64,000 nucleotides of DNA from Planctomycetota bacterium (GTDB lineage Bacteria; Planctomycetota; SZUA-567; H5-PLA8). Every line of letters begins with the position of its first letter. Position 1 is the stretch's first letter. The DNA lies in assembly GCA_023150555.1 (NCBI GenBank), contig JAKLKQ010000020.1:41263-105262 (forward strand), in the 5' to 3' direction. The notes under the pieces are model-generated. The model had not been told where the DNA came from, searched no databases, and saw nothing but the letters and a program-made list of their open reading frames with translations. Position numbers and translations under genes: made by a program. Shown here piece after piece: positions 42,052-58,077 of this stretch.

Positions 42052-43269
42052 ATGGCCAAGGAAACTTTCGTCAGGCAGAAGCCGCACGTGAACGTCGGCA
42101 CGATCGGTCACATCGACCACGGCAAGTCCACGTTGACGGCCGCGCTGGTTGCGGTGTTGGCGGCCAAGGGCTTGGCCAAGGCCAAGACCTATGCCGAAAT
42201 CACCAAGGGCGGCACGGTCCGCGACGCGAACAAGACCGTGACGATCGCGGCTTCGCACACCGAGTACGAGTCCGCGAAGCGCCACTACGCGCACATCGAC
42301 TGCCCCGGCCACGCCGACTTCATCAAGAACATGATCACCGGCGCCGCGCAGATGGACGGCGCGATCCTGGTGGTCTCGGCCGCCGACGGCCCGATGCCCC
42401 AGACGCGCGAGCACGTGCTGCTGGCTCGCCAGGTGAACGTGCCGGCGCTGGTCGTCTTCCTGAACAAGATCGACCTCGTCGACGACCCCGAACTCCTGGA
42501 CCTCGTGGAGATGGAAGTCCGCGACCTGCTCAGCAAGTACGACTTCCCCGGCAACGACGTGCCCGTCATCCGCGGCAGCTCGCAGCCGGCGCTCGAGAAC
42601 CCCAGCGACGAGAAGGCTGCCAAGCCCGTCCTGGACCTGGTTCAGGCCATGGACGACTACATCCCCGAACCCAAGCGCGCGAAGGATGCGCCGTTCCTGA
42701 TGCCCATCGAAGACGTCTTCTCGATCAAAGGCCGCGGCACGGTCGGCACGGGCCGCATCGAGCAGGGCGTCGTCAAGGTCGGTGACAAGGTCGAGATCGT
42801 CGGCCTGGGCGATACCCGCGAGACGGTCTGCACGGGCGTCGAAATGTTCAACAAGACGCTGGACACCGGCGAAGCGGGCGACAACGTCGGCCTGCTGCTG
42901 CGCGGCGTCGAAAAGACGGACCTCAGCCGTGGCCAGGTGCTCGCCGCGCCGAAGTCCATCACGCCTCACACGAAGTTCCAGGCGCAGGTGTACGTCCTGA
43001 GCAAGGACGAAGGCGGCCGCCACACGCCGTTCTTCGCCGGCTACCGCCCGCAGTTCTACTTCCGGACCACCGATGTCACCGGCAAGGTCACTAAGCTGAT
43101 CAACGCCGAAGGCGCCGAGGCCGAGATGTGCATGCCGGGCGACAACGTCAAGATCCTGGTCGAGCTGGAGAAGGACAAGCCGGTGGCCATGCAGGAAAAC
43201 CTGCGCTTCGCGATCCGCGAAGGCGGCCGCACGGTTGGTTCCGGCGTCGTGATCAAGATCGAAGAGTAA
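42052..43269 (+). CDS. tuf: Elongation factor Tu
   Basis: 405 residues, delivering aminoacyl-tRNA to the ribosome. G motifs: GHIDHGKS (19-26, with Ser in place of the usual Thr), DCPGH (83-87), NKID, and GSSQ in place of GSAL. The switch I/effector region (48-66, [17 protein letters not shown]) lacks the ARGITI motif; only the catalytically needed Thr (T64) and Ile remain. Domains 2 and 3 are standard ([54 protein letters not shown]). AGGAGGAAGGA lies ahead of the ATG. It is cotranscribed with tRNA-Thr and rpmG. Confidence 0.98.
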   Translation: MAKETFVRQKPHVNVGTIGHIDHGKSTLTAALVAVLAAKGLAKAKTYAEITKGGTVRDANKTVTIAASHTEYESAKRHYAHIDCPGHADFIKNMITGAAQMDGAILVVSAADGPMPQTREHVLLARQVNVPALVVFLNKIDLVDDPELLDLVEMEVRDLLSKYDFPGNDVPVIRGSSQPALENPSDEKAAKPVLDLVQAMDDYIPEPKRAKDAPFLMPIEDVFSIKGRGTVGTGRIEQGVVKVGDKVEIVGLGDTRETVCTGVEMFNKTLDTGEAGDNVGLLLRGVEKTDLSRGQVLAAPKSITPHTKFQAQVYVLSKDEGGRHTPFFAGYRPQFYFRTTDVTGKVTKLINAEGAEAEMCMPGDNVKILVELEKDKPVAMQENLRFAIREGGRTVGSGVVIKIEE

Positions 43270-43303
43270 ACCACGGGCCACGCCCTGAATTAGGAGTCGT
43301 ACC

Positions 43304-43453
43304 ATGCGCGAGCCCGTCGTCCTGGAATGCAGCAGCTGCAAGTCCAGGAATTACATGGTCGCCCTCGAAACCAAGGGCGGCAAGAAACTGGAAGTGAAGA
43401 AGTTCTGCCGCACGTGCCGCGGACACGTGGTCCACAAGAGCCGCAAGGCCTAA
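43304..43453 (+). CDS. rpmG: 50S ribosomal protein L33
   Basis: 49 residues. Zinc-ribbon form with two CxxC pairs (CSSCK near residue 9 and CRTCRG near 36), so a C+ paralogue. KSRNYMVALETKGGKKLEVK and FCRTCRGHVVHK match L33. TAGGAG lies upstream. Between tuf and tRNA-Trp, as in many bacteria. Confidence 0.97.
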   Translation: MREPVVLECSSCKSRNYMVALETKGGKKLEVKKFCRTCRGHVVHKSRKA

Positions 43454-43493
43454 GGACCGCGGGAACAACGCCCGCAGTCGGCGGTCGGCACGC

Positions 43494-43569
43494 AGGAGCG
43501 TAGCTCAACTGGCAGAGCAGCCGTCTCCAAAGCGGCAGGTTGGGGGTTCGACTCCCTCCGCTCCTGCCA
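43494..43569 (+). tRNA. tRNA-Trp (CCA anticodon)
   Basis: 76 bases with encoded CCA. The acceptor AGGAGCG pairs with CGCTCCT, discriminator G. The anticodon stem GCCGT/GCGGC encloses CTCCAAA, anticodon CCA. The position between rpmG and secE is conserved in many bacteria. Confidence 0.97.
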
Positions 43570-43636
43570 ACCGAGTGTGCCGTACGGTTGGCAGCCTGGA
43601 GTCCGGCGTGCAAGTCAGTTCAGGGACGGCACTTCG

Positions 43637-43665
43637 GGCCCCGCACTGCGAACCGGTGCGGGGCC
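43637..43665 (+). promoter_or_regulatory. Hairpin between tRNA-Trp and secE
   Basis: GGCCCCGCAC at 43637-43646 pairs perfectly with GTGCGGGGCC at 43656-43665 (loop of nine). Only a short CTTT follows, so it is a weak terminator at best. It may separate tRNA processing from the secE-nusG message or act as an attenuator. Confidence 0.5.
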
Positions 43666-43713
43666 GGGCTTTGAAAGGACGCGCCCCTTTTCAGCCGGGG
43701 CGCCAAACGGAAG

Positions 43714-44256
43714 ATGGCGACAGCGGTCAAGCAGGAGAAGAAGGTGGCGAACGCGTCCTCGGACAACAGGGCGGCGGTCCCCTCCGGTGGGTCCGGTTTC
43801 TTCCATCCCCATAAGCCTGGGGAAGGGTACGCGACCCGTCTGGGCTGCTTCGTGCTCGGCATGTTGTTCATCTGGTTTGCGGCTCACCACTGGTACTACA
43901 GCTGGACGGTGGTCATCGGGCAAGTGAACGCGTGGGGCGTGCTGGACTTCGCGTTGCGCGATCCGGTCCGGGATTGGGTGGAGATCGGCGGCACGTTGAC
44001 CATGGTGCTGGGCGGGATCCTGGTCTTCTACCACCTCGTCTACTGCCAGCCCCGGACGTCAGACTTCCTGGTCAAGACCGACGGCGAACTGGCCAAGGTC
44101 ACCTGGCCGTCCGTCACGCCGTGGTTCAAACCTGAAGCCAAGGTCTGGGGCGCGAGCTACGTGGTGTTGGCGGTGCTGGTGATCCTGACCGTCTACATTT
44201 TTGTCGTAGACTTGCTGCTGAATTTGGCGGCCCAATGGGCGTTTTACGGGCAGTAG
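43714..44256 (+). CDS. secE: Preprotein translocase subunit SecE (extended form)
   Basis: 180 residues against 60-130 in most bacteria. The conserved SecE core is C-terminal: TDGELAKVTWPSVTPWFKPE then the single essential membrane helix (VVLAVLVILTVYIFVVDLLL). Two additional membrane helices precede it (about 42-62 and 90-110), after a 35-residue polar start. Multi-helix SecE also occurs in E. coli and longer forms in planctomycetes. SecE clamps SecY in the inner-membrane channel. Ribosome site weak. nusG follows after 33 bases. Confidence 0.93.
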   Translation: MATAVKQEKKVANASSDNRAAVPSGGSGFFHPHKPGEGYATRLGCFVLGMLFIWFAAHHWYYSWTVVIGQVNAWGVLDFALRDPVRDWVEIGGTLTMVLGGILVFYHLVYCQPRTSDFLVKTDGELAKVTWPSVTPWFKPEAKVWGASYVVLAVLVILTVYIFVVDLLLNLAAQWAFYGQ

Positions 44257-44289
44257 GCGGCCTAGGCAATCGAGAGCTACGAAACGGCG

Positions 44290-44853
44290 ATGGGAACCAT
44301 GACGAAAAACGCCTGGTATGCGCTGCGGGCCCAGTCCGAGCGTGAAGAGAAGATCAAGGAGAGCCTGGAGGCGCGCGTGCGCGCTCGCGGGCTGGAGTCC
44401 TACATCAAGCAGATTATCGTGCCGGCCGAGAACGTCAGCGAAATTCGGGAGGGCAAGAAGCGCGTCCTCCAGCAGAAGATGTTCCCTGGCTACATTCTGA
44501 TCGAGTTGCAGACCAACGAGGGCGGCGAAGTGCCCGAGGGCGTCTGGTTCGCCATCATGGAGACCCCGGGCATCTCCGGCTTCGTCGGCGGAAACCGCAT
44601 GAAGCCCGTGCCCCTGGACGAGACCGAGGTTCAGCGCATTATCGACGACATCGAGGCGCGCAAGGAGAAGCCCAAGCCCAAGATGGAGTTCGTCCCGGGC
44701 GACAAGGTCCGCATCAAGGAAGGGTCTTTCGAGAACTTCGACGGAACCGTGGAGAGCGTCGATCCGACCAAGTGGATGCTAAAGGTGCGCGTCTCGATCT
44801 TCGGCCGCGACACCTCGGTGGAACTCGAGTACGGCAAGGTGGAAAAGATCTAG
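44290..44853 (+). CDS. nusG: Transcription termination/antitermination protein NusG
   Basis: 187 residues. The NGN domain starts NAWYALRAQSEREEKIKESL and contains QQKMFPGYILIEL and ETPGISGFVGG. The C-terminal KOW domain has VPGDKVRIKEGSFENFDGTV. NusG binds RNA polymerase and links it to Rho or the ribosome. The ATG at 44290 or the one three codons later could serve. Located between secE and rplK as usual. Confidence 0.97.
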   Translation: MGTMTKNAWYALRAQSEREEKIKESLEARVRARGLESYIKQIIVPAENVSEIREGKKRVLQQKMFPGYILIELQTNEGGEVPEGVWFAIMETPGISGFVGGNRMKPVPLDETEVQRIIDDIEARKEKPKPKMEFVPGDKVRIKEGSFENFDGTVESVDPTKWMLKVRVSIFGRDTSVELEYGKVEKI

Positions 44854-44886
44854 CGCGGGCGATGCACGATCCCGCAGGAGCGCATC

Positions 44887-45312
44887 ATGGCTAAGAAGGA
44901 AGTCCTGGCGAAGGTCAAGCTGCAGTGCCCCGCCGGCGGCGCCAATCCCGCGCCGCCCGTCGGCCCGGCCCTCTCGCAGCACGGCGTGAACATCGGCGAT
45001 TTCGTCAAGCGCTTCAACGCCGACACCGCGAAGCAGAAGGGCATGATCATTCCGGTGATCGTGACCGTCTACCGCGACAAGTCCATCGACATGGAATACA
45101 AGTCGCCGCCCACCGCCATCCTGCTGGCCAAGGCCGCGGGCGTGGAAAAGGGCAGCGGCGAGCCCAACAAGAACAAAGTCGGCTCGGTGACCAAGGCCCA
45201 GGTCAAGGAGATCGCTGAGAAGAAGGGCAAAGACCTCAACGCCGGCAGCATTGAAGCCGCTTGCCGCATCGTCGAGGGCACCGCCCGCAGCATGGGCATC
45301 GAGGTCAAGTAG
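44887..45312 (+). CDS. rplK: 50S ribosomal protein L11
   Basis: 141 residues, standard length. The rRNA- and factor-binding N-terminal loop [20 protein letters not shown] and C-terminal [20 protein letters not shown] and [11 protein letters not shown] are diagnostic. It forms the GTPase-associated centre with L10/L12. AGGAG lies ahead of the ATG. Confidence 0.98.
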   Translation: MAKKEVLAKVKLQCPAGGANPAPPVGPALSQHGVNIGDFVKRFNADTAKQKGMIIPVIVTVYRDKSIDMEYKSPPTAILLAKAAGVEKGSGEPNKNKVGSVTKAQVKEIAEKKGKDLNAGSIEAACRIVEGTARSMGIEVK

Positions 45313-45395
45313 GCGCAGTAGAAGAGGAAACCCCAGAACGGGAGGAGGGCGCGCTTCAAAGGCCGCCCGATCGGACTCCCGAAGGAGCGTGGAGC

Positions 45396-46097
45396 ATGCC
45401 CAGGAAACGGGGCACTTATACGGCGTCGCGGCGCTTCCGCGAACTGTCCGGCAAGGTCGACAAGGATAAGATGTACACGATCCCAGAGGCCATCGGGATC
45501 CTGAAGTCGGGCTCGAAGAAGTGCAAATTCAACGAGTCCGTCGACTTGGCCATCAAGCTCGACATCGACACCAAGCAGGCCGAGCAGCTGGTGCGCGGCT
45601 CCTTCTCGCTGCCCAAGGGCACGGGCAAGTCCGTGCGCGTAATCTGCTTCTGCGAAGGAGACATGATCGAGAAGGCGAAGGCTGCGGGCGCCGTCGAGGC
45701 TGGCGGCGAGGAGCTGGGCAAGAAGGTCGAAGGCGGCTGGCTCGATTTCGACGTCGCCATCGCCCATCCGGCCACCATGCGCTTCGTCGGCCGCCTGGGT
45801 AAGGTCCTGGGCCCCAAGGGCCTGATGCCCTCGCCCAAGTCCGGCACCGTCACCCCAAAGGTCGTCGAGGCCGTCGGCGAGTTCAAGGCCGGCAAGATCG
45901 AGTACCGCAACGACCAGTTCGGCAATGTCCACGTGCCTGTCGGTAAGCTGAATTTCTCCGCCGAGGACCTGGCCCTGAACGTGAAGGCCATGGTGGACCA
46001 CATCCTGGCCATCCGCCCGCAGGCGGTGAAGGGCAATTACGTGCGGTCCATGCACCTGACCAGCACCATGGGCCCCGGCCTGAAGCTCTCGGTCTAA
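45396..46097 (+). CDS. rplA: 50S ribosomal protein L1
   Basis: 233 residues. FNESVDLAIKLDIDTKQAEQ, GRLGKVLGPKGLMPSPKSGT and YVRSMHLTSTMGPGLKLSV match L1 throughout. The N-terminus is set at MPRKRGTYTASRRF because AAGGAG lies just upstream and the sequence before it is non-coding leader. L1 usually represses its own message; an 83-base leader after rplK is available for that. Confidence 0.97.
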   Translation: MPRKRGTYTASRRFRELSGKVDKDKMYTIPEAIGILKSGSKKCKFNESVDLAIKLDIDTKQAEQLVRGSFSLPKGTGKSVRVICFCEGDMIEKAKAAGAVEAGGEELGKKVEGGWLDFDVAIAHPATMRFVGRLGKVLGPKGLMPSPKSGTVTPKVVEAVGEFKAGKIEYRNDQFGNVHVPVGKLNFSAEDLALNVKAMVDHILAIRPQAVKGNYVRSMHLTSTMGPGLKLSV

Positions 46098-46146
46098 GGC
46101 CCACGAACCGGATCGCAAATACGCATATAAAGGAAGCGAGGCAACC

Positions 46147-46752
46147 ATGGTCGACAAGAGAACCGGCGCGGATAAGCCCAAGGGCGCCGACAAGCCCAAC
46201 CGCATCAACCGCCTGCTGAAGGACAAGGCAAAGAAGGACTTCGAGGGCCTCACCAACCTGGTGATGGTGACCAATCTGGGCCTGACCAGCAGCGACAACA
46301 GCGAGATGCGCACCGAGGTCCGAGGCAAGGGCGCCAAGATCCAGGTCGTGCGTAACCGCTTGACCATGCAGGCGTTTCAGGAACTGGGCGTGGAAGAGGT
46401 CCGCAAGCTCTTCGACGGTCCGACGGCCATTATCGAGGCCGAGGACCCTGTTGTGGCGGCCAAGCTGGCCGATGAACTGTGCAAGAAGTTCGACAAGAAG
46501 CTCGCCATCGTCGGCGGCCTCGTCGAGGGCAAGGTGCTCTCCAAGAAGGCCGTCGAGGAATTGGCTAAGTCCAAGAGCAAGCCGGAGTTGCTGGCCGAGG
46601 TCTCGTGCCTGGTCACCAGTCCGGGAGCCAGGATCGCCGCGCAGGCCAAGGGCCCTGGGGCCAAGGTGGCCGGCGCGATCAAGGCGCTCATCGAGAAGCT
46701 CGAGAAGGGTGGGGGCGGGGCGGCAGCCGAGGGCGAGAAGCCGGCTGCCTAG
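46147..46752 (+). CDS. rplJ: 50S ribosomal protein L10
   Basis: 201 residues, slightly longer than the usual 165-180 because of a Lys-rich N-terminus (GADKPKGADKPNRINRLLKD) and a Gly/Ala-rich end. The core AKKDFEGLTNLVMVTNLGLT, MRTEVRGKGAKIQVVRNRL and the C-terminal helix for L12 binding (VAGAIKALIEKLEK) are present. AGGAAG precedes the ATG. Confidence 0.95.
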   Translation: MVDKRTGADKPKGADKPNRINRLLKDKAKKDFEGLTNLVMVTNLGLTSSDNSEMRTEVRGKGAKIQVVRNRLTMQAFQELGVEEVRKLFDGPTAIIEAEDPVVAAKLADELCKKFDKKLAIVGGLVEGKVLSKKAVEELAKSKSKPELLAEVSCLVTSPGARIAAQAKGPGAKVAGAIKALIEKLEKGGGGAAAEGEKPAA

Positions 46753-46787
46753 ACGTCCGGGGGAAACGGGAAAATCGGCCAATCGAC

Positions 46788-46816
46788 TTGACAAGTGCCC
46801 TCTTGTTGGGTTGAAT
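46788..46816 (+). promoter_or_regulatory. Internal promoter before rplL
   Basis: TTGACA at 46788-46793, 17 bases, then TTGAAT at 46811-46816 in the 155-base gap between rplJ and rplL. This could boost L7/L12, which is needed in four to six copies per ribosome. A flanking dyad (GGAAAATCGGC and GCCAATTTTCC, one mismatch) brackets the promoter. Confidence 0.55.
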
Positions 46817-46907
46817 TAATAGCCAATTTTCCATCGGTGCGGCAGGCCCGGCCTGGGTCCGCCCGATTCATTCAGGTAAACAGTGGCATAGTTTGGAGGT
46901 AGCTGCA

Positions 46908-47324
46908 ATGTCGGAACAGGCGAAGGAATTCTCGGCGGACATCAAGACCCTCGGCGACAAGATCGTCGGGCTGACCCTCCTCCAGGCGAAGGAACTCTCC
47001 GACTACCTGAAGGAAGTCCACGGCATCGAAGCCGCGGCCGGTGGCGCGGTGGTGATGGCGGCTCCGGGTGGCGGCGGTGGCGCAGGCGGCGGCGGCGAGG
47101 AGGCGAAGTCTTCGTACGACGTCGTCCTGGCCAAGGTTGCCGACCAGACGAAGAAGATCGCGGTCATCAAGGTCGTCCGCGAACTCACCGGTCTGGGCCT
47201 TAAGGAAGCCAAGGACATCGTCGACAAGGCCCCGCAGCCGGTCAAGGCGGGCGTCCCCACCGACGATGCCAACGAGATGAAGACGAAGCTCGAAGCGGCC
47301 GGTGCGACGGTCGAGCTGAAGTAA
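46908..47324 (+). CDS. rplL: 50S ribosomal protein L7/L12
   Basis: 138 residues. N-terminal dimer domain ([20 protein letters not shown]), a Gly/Ala hinge ([14 protein letters not shown]) and the factor-binding C-terminal domain ([40 protein letters not shown]). GGAGGT lies seven bases before the ATG at 46908. The hinge is unusually Gly-rich. Confidence 0.98.
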   Translation: MSEQAKEFSADIKTLGDKIVGLTLLQAKELSDYLKEVHGIEAAAGGAVVMAAPGGGGGAGGGGEEAKSSYDVVLAKVADQTKKIAVIKVVRELTGLGLKEAKDIVDKAPQPVKAGVPTDDANEMKTKLEAAGATVELK

Positions 47325-47667
47325 GTGACGTATCAGCGCCCGCGCCGGTGGATACTCACCGGCGCGGGTGACGCATTAGATGGGCTGATGGGCGCCAATG
47401 CCAATGGATTCCCCGTTGGCGCCGAAGGCCCGAACCCTCAGGGAATCCATCGCCGGCGGCCGTTGGCCGCCGAAGGCCGGCCCAATCTCCCGTACCGGGC
47501 CCGCGTCTATAAGGGATCCGTGAAGCAGATTCAGCCATTTGAGCTGGACGACTGAATACCAGGGGAACCCCCGGGGGGCCTGCGTTTAAAACGCCCCTTC
47601 GGAGCGTTCCCTTTTGGCGTTTGGCCGCCCGAACCGGTGTCGCTTGCGCTAGAGGAGCTCCAGTCCC
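47325..47667 (+). promoter_or_regulatory. Structured rplL-rpoB leader with attenuator-like hairpins
   Basis: 343 bases with no convincing gene. Hairpin 1: a perfect 12-bp stem, CCCGCGCCGGTG (47339-47350) with CACCGGCGCGGG (47357-47368), no T tract. Hairpin 2: ATGGATTCCC (47404-47413) with GGGAATCCAT (47441-47450). Hairpin 3: GGCGGCC-GTT-GGCCGCC (47455-47471). Hairpin 4: GCGTTT-A-AAACGC (47582-47594) inside GGGG/CCCC. It competes with AACGC...GCGTT (47590-47607), which encloses a TTCG loop and runs into CCCTTTT, a terminator-like shape. E. coli has an attenuator and RNase III site at the equivalent place. Confidence 0.65.
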
Positions 47668-51363
<3,696 letters not shown>

Positions 51364-51435
51364 GTGAGGCGCCGTTTTGACCATCGGAATCGATTCGAAA
51401 GCGATTTGGGAACGACGGACAAGGAGAGCTAGGCC

Positions 51436-55662
<4,227 letters not shown>

Positions 55663-55694
55663 CCCTTCGCTTTACAACGCCAACGCTTTTTCCG

Positions 55695-55731
55695 CCGGCC
55701 GGGCCCGAAAAGCCCGGCCGGTTTTGTTTTT
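55695..55731 (+). terminator. Rho-independent terminator after rpoC
   Basis: CCGGCCGGGC at 55695-55704 pairs perfectly with GCCCGGCCGG at 55712-55721, followed by TTTTGTTTTT. It ends the translation/transcription cluster 33 bases past the stop. Confidence 0.96.
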
Positions 55732-55775
55732 AAGGAAATTGAGGTTGCAGCGACGGAACCTTTGTCTGGGGCGGA

Positions 55776-57680
55776 TCAAAGTACCACGTGCCCCATCGGC
55801 GCTACTGTAGCGCCGCCGGGCGCGGTGAAGGGTTCTTTCCCGAAGTTTGCGATCACCGAGACGCCGTTGCCGAATTCCGTGCGCTGCACCGTGCCGTCGG
55901 CACTCAGGAACTCGAAGCGCGTCATCTCAACGGTGGCCACCCGCTTGAAATGCCGTGCGACGGCCACGGCGCGCTCGGCCGCCGCTCGCGTCTCGGGCTG
56001 GACCAGGTCGTGGTCGAAATAGACGGCCTCGCTGCCGGTGCCGGCGGAGAAATAGTACGAGCGCCCCGCGGGCATCAGCAGGGGCATGTCGCCGTAGAGC
56101 GTATCGGTGAGGGCCTGGAGCGCGGCCTTGCCGCCGCGGTGGTGCGGGCAGTTGTAGCCGTCGCCCTCCCACCAGAGGAAAAAGAGCGCGTCGTGGTAGA
56201 CCATGTTTTGCACGGGCACCTCGCGCCAAGCGGGCGATTCGCTGGGGAAGGCGGCGTTCTTGTTGCTGCCGATGTCGTAATGCGGCACGGCCCAGTCCTT
56301 CACGCCCTCGCTGCTGGCCACCAGGCCGTGGCGCGTAGTCTCCTGCAAGAGCTTGATGCGGTGGGCGCGGTCGTCGCGGCGGTCGGCGGGGTGGGTGGGC
56401 GCGTAGCACTCCATCAGTGCGTTGCTGGTGGTGGTGTCGTAGTGGTGCCCGTCGGCAACGCGCACCTCCTCCTCGCGATTCAGCAGGTCTTCGTAGACGC
56501 GCTTCGGGCAGCCCTGCCACCACGGATCGTCGGCGACCTTCCAGTTCTGGTACATCTCCCCAGCGGCACCGCGCGCAGCCAGGCGGTCCAGCTTCACGCC
56601 GCGCGACAATCCCGCGAGGTAGACCCATCCGGCGGGCAGCACGTCCAGCTTGCGCAGCGCCTCGAAGATCTCCGGCTGGTGTAGCGGCTTGTTCTCCTCC
56701 GTCATGGCGATGCGATTATTGATGTGGACCAGCGGGTAGGCGAAGAAGCGCTCGTGGCCCATGGCCTTCAGGCGCTTGAAGGTCTCCACGAAGTCGTGGC
56801 CGGCAGTGAAGTGTCCCAGGTAACAGGCCGTCGCGCCGACCAACTCCTTCAGGCGCGGACGCTCGTCCATCTTCTCCTTCAGCGACTTGAAGAGTCCGTT
56901 GGCCTGTGCATAGCTCCTGAATGCTTTGGCCAGCGACGTGATGTCGGCGGCCTGCTCGAAGCGGTAGCGCACGCGGCGCGGGTAGCCGACCGTCCCCATG
57001 CACGGCAGCCAGCCCGGCGAGACGTACAGCGTCCCGTCTGGCCGGCGGCGCAGCACGATTTCCGCATCGGCGTTCTCTTCCAGGATTGCGACATAGCCGG
57101 CCTTCGCAGCGCCCGGCGTGCTTGTGCCGCCCAGGACGCCGAAGAAGCGCAGGCGGTGGTGTCCGTCGTGGATATGCAGCGGCGCTTCGGGCGGTCGGCC
57201 CGGGCGCAGGGGTCCGGGCGCGCCGGTGTAGAGCTTGCCTTGGTTGAGCTGGTGGGTCAGGACTTGGATCCCGCTGCCGCCGGCGGGCAGCAGCGCGCCG
57301 GGCAACTCGGCCGCGACCAGTTCGGTCGCTCCGCTCGGGTCGGGGCGCAGCTCGAAGCAGAGTTCGCTGGGCAGTGCGCCGAGTTCCCAGCACAGGGCAA
57401 AAGCCGCGCCGTCGGCTTCGCAGCGCAGTTCGACGCCGCGTTCGGTGGCGCGGTGGCACTTCACGTCCTGCGGCCTCAGCGCGCGCAGGCGCTCCTTGGC
57501 GCGGCAGATCTGGTTCCAGGGCTTCTCCACCCACATGGGCTCGGGCGGGCCGGCGGCAATGCCCGGCGCGGCGGTTAGGTCGATGCGCCAGGCGAAGCCC
57601 GAGCGCAGGCAGCGGACCTCGCCGGCCAGCGTGGCGGGGTCGAAGGCAAAGGTCAGGGCTTCCGTGCGGCGCTCGATCAT
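55776..57680 (-). CDS. Glycoside-hydrolase-like protein (DUF5696/GH101-like barrel)
   Basis: 634 residues. A beta-rich first half (residues 1-280, with an HIHDGHHRLRFFGVLGGTS segment) resembles the sugar-hydrolase supersandwich domain. A barrel-like centre (about 300-560) has the run GHHYDTTTSNALMECYAPTH, RRDDRAHRIKLLQETTRHGL and VASSEGVKDWAVPHYDIGSN. The DT and SSEG positions are good candidates for the catalytic acids. The end (RFEFLSADGTVQRTEFGNGV) is a short beta domain typical of large glycosidases. I cannot assign a numbered GH family with confidence. AGGAG lies five bases before the ATG at 57680. No signal peptide is visible, so it may act in the cytoplasm. It is convergent with rpoC. 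Confidence 0.6.
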   Translation of the reverse strand: MIERRTEALTFAFDPATLAGEVRCLRSGFAWRIDLTAAPGIAAGPPEPMWVEKPWNQICRAKERLRALRPQDVKCHRATERGVELRCEADGAAFALCWELGALPSELCFELRPDPSGATELVAAELPGALLPAGGSGIQVLTHQLNQGKLYTGAPGPLRPGRPPEAPLHIHDGHHRLRFFGVLGGTSTPGAAKAGYVAILEENADAEIVLRRRPDGTLYVSPGWLPCMGTVGYPRRVRYRFEQAADITSLAKAFRSYAQANGLFKSLKEKMDERPRLKELVGATACYLGHFTAGHDFVETFKRLKAMGHERFFAYPLVHINNRIAMTEENKPLHQPEIFEALRKLDVLPAGWVYLAGLSRGVKLDRLAARGAAGEMYQNWKVADDPWWQGCPKRVYEDLLNREEEVRVADGHHYDTTTSNALMECYAPTHPADRRDDRAHRIKLLQETTRHGLVASSEGVKDWAVPHYDIGSNKNAAFPSESPAWREVPVQNMVYHDALFFLWWEGDGYNCPHHRGGKAALQALTDTLYGDMPLLMPAGRSYYFSAGTGSEAVYFDHDLVQPETRAAAERAVAVARHFKRVATVEMTRFEFLSADGTVQRTEFGNGVSVIANFGKEPFTAPGGATVAPMGHVVL

Positions 57681-58077
57681 GGCGGCTCCTGGTTGAGTCC
57701 CATCGCGGTCCCCGGAAAAGTCCAGGTCTGGACCGCTGTAGGTCTCATACGCCAGGAATGGCCGGAGGGCTACGGGTTGGATTGGGGGAAAAGATGGACA
57801 AATCAGGGGCGAGAATCGGAGCGGACCCCGCGCCATTGAAGCTATTGCATCGAAATTTGAAATCGCATCGCGAGCAGAAAAAGAATGCACGTCGCGCAAT
57901 TGGCTATGCACCCCGTATCGCCGCATCGTGCGAAAATGCACAAAAGTAGAATTAGCGCACCATGTAGGAAAGGCGTCGCATCAGCGTTCGCGCTGACAAT
58001 ACTTGTCGCTCACGCTGACAAAAATCGTCGGTCGCGAGATTTCGCGAGCTGCTGCGTTCGCATGGTGCGTGGCGAGG
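57681..58077. other. 397-base intergenic region before the glycoside-hydrolase-like gene
   Basis: No credible gene. It is AT-richer than its surroundings from about 57820 and rich in TGCAC and CGCGA words. GACAA-TAC-TTGTC near 57996 is a small dyad. The direct repeat CGCTGACAA occurs twice near 57990-58021. The 16-bp palindrome at 58032-58047 is listed separately. The style is very like the gaps at 28570-28860 and 61111-61345. Confidence 0.5.
58032..58047. repeat. 16-bp palindrome TCGCGAGATTTCGCGA
   Basis: One base from a perfect palindrome, and the exact reverse complement of the copy at 28824-28839. It lies just past the stop of the LptD-like gene (58078, minus strand). Confidence 0.7.

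Noticed and set aside
47325..47555. A 76-codon frame just after rplL
   Set aside because: No ribosome site, spans the perfect hairpins of the rpoB leader, and resembles no protein.
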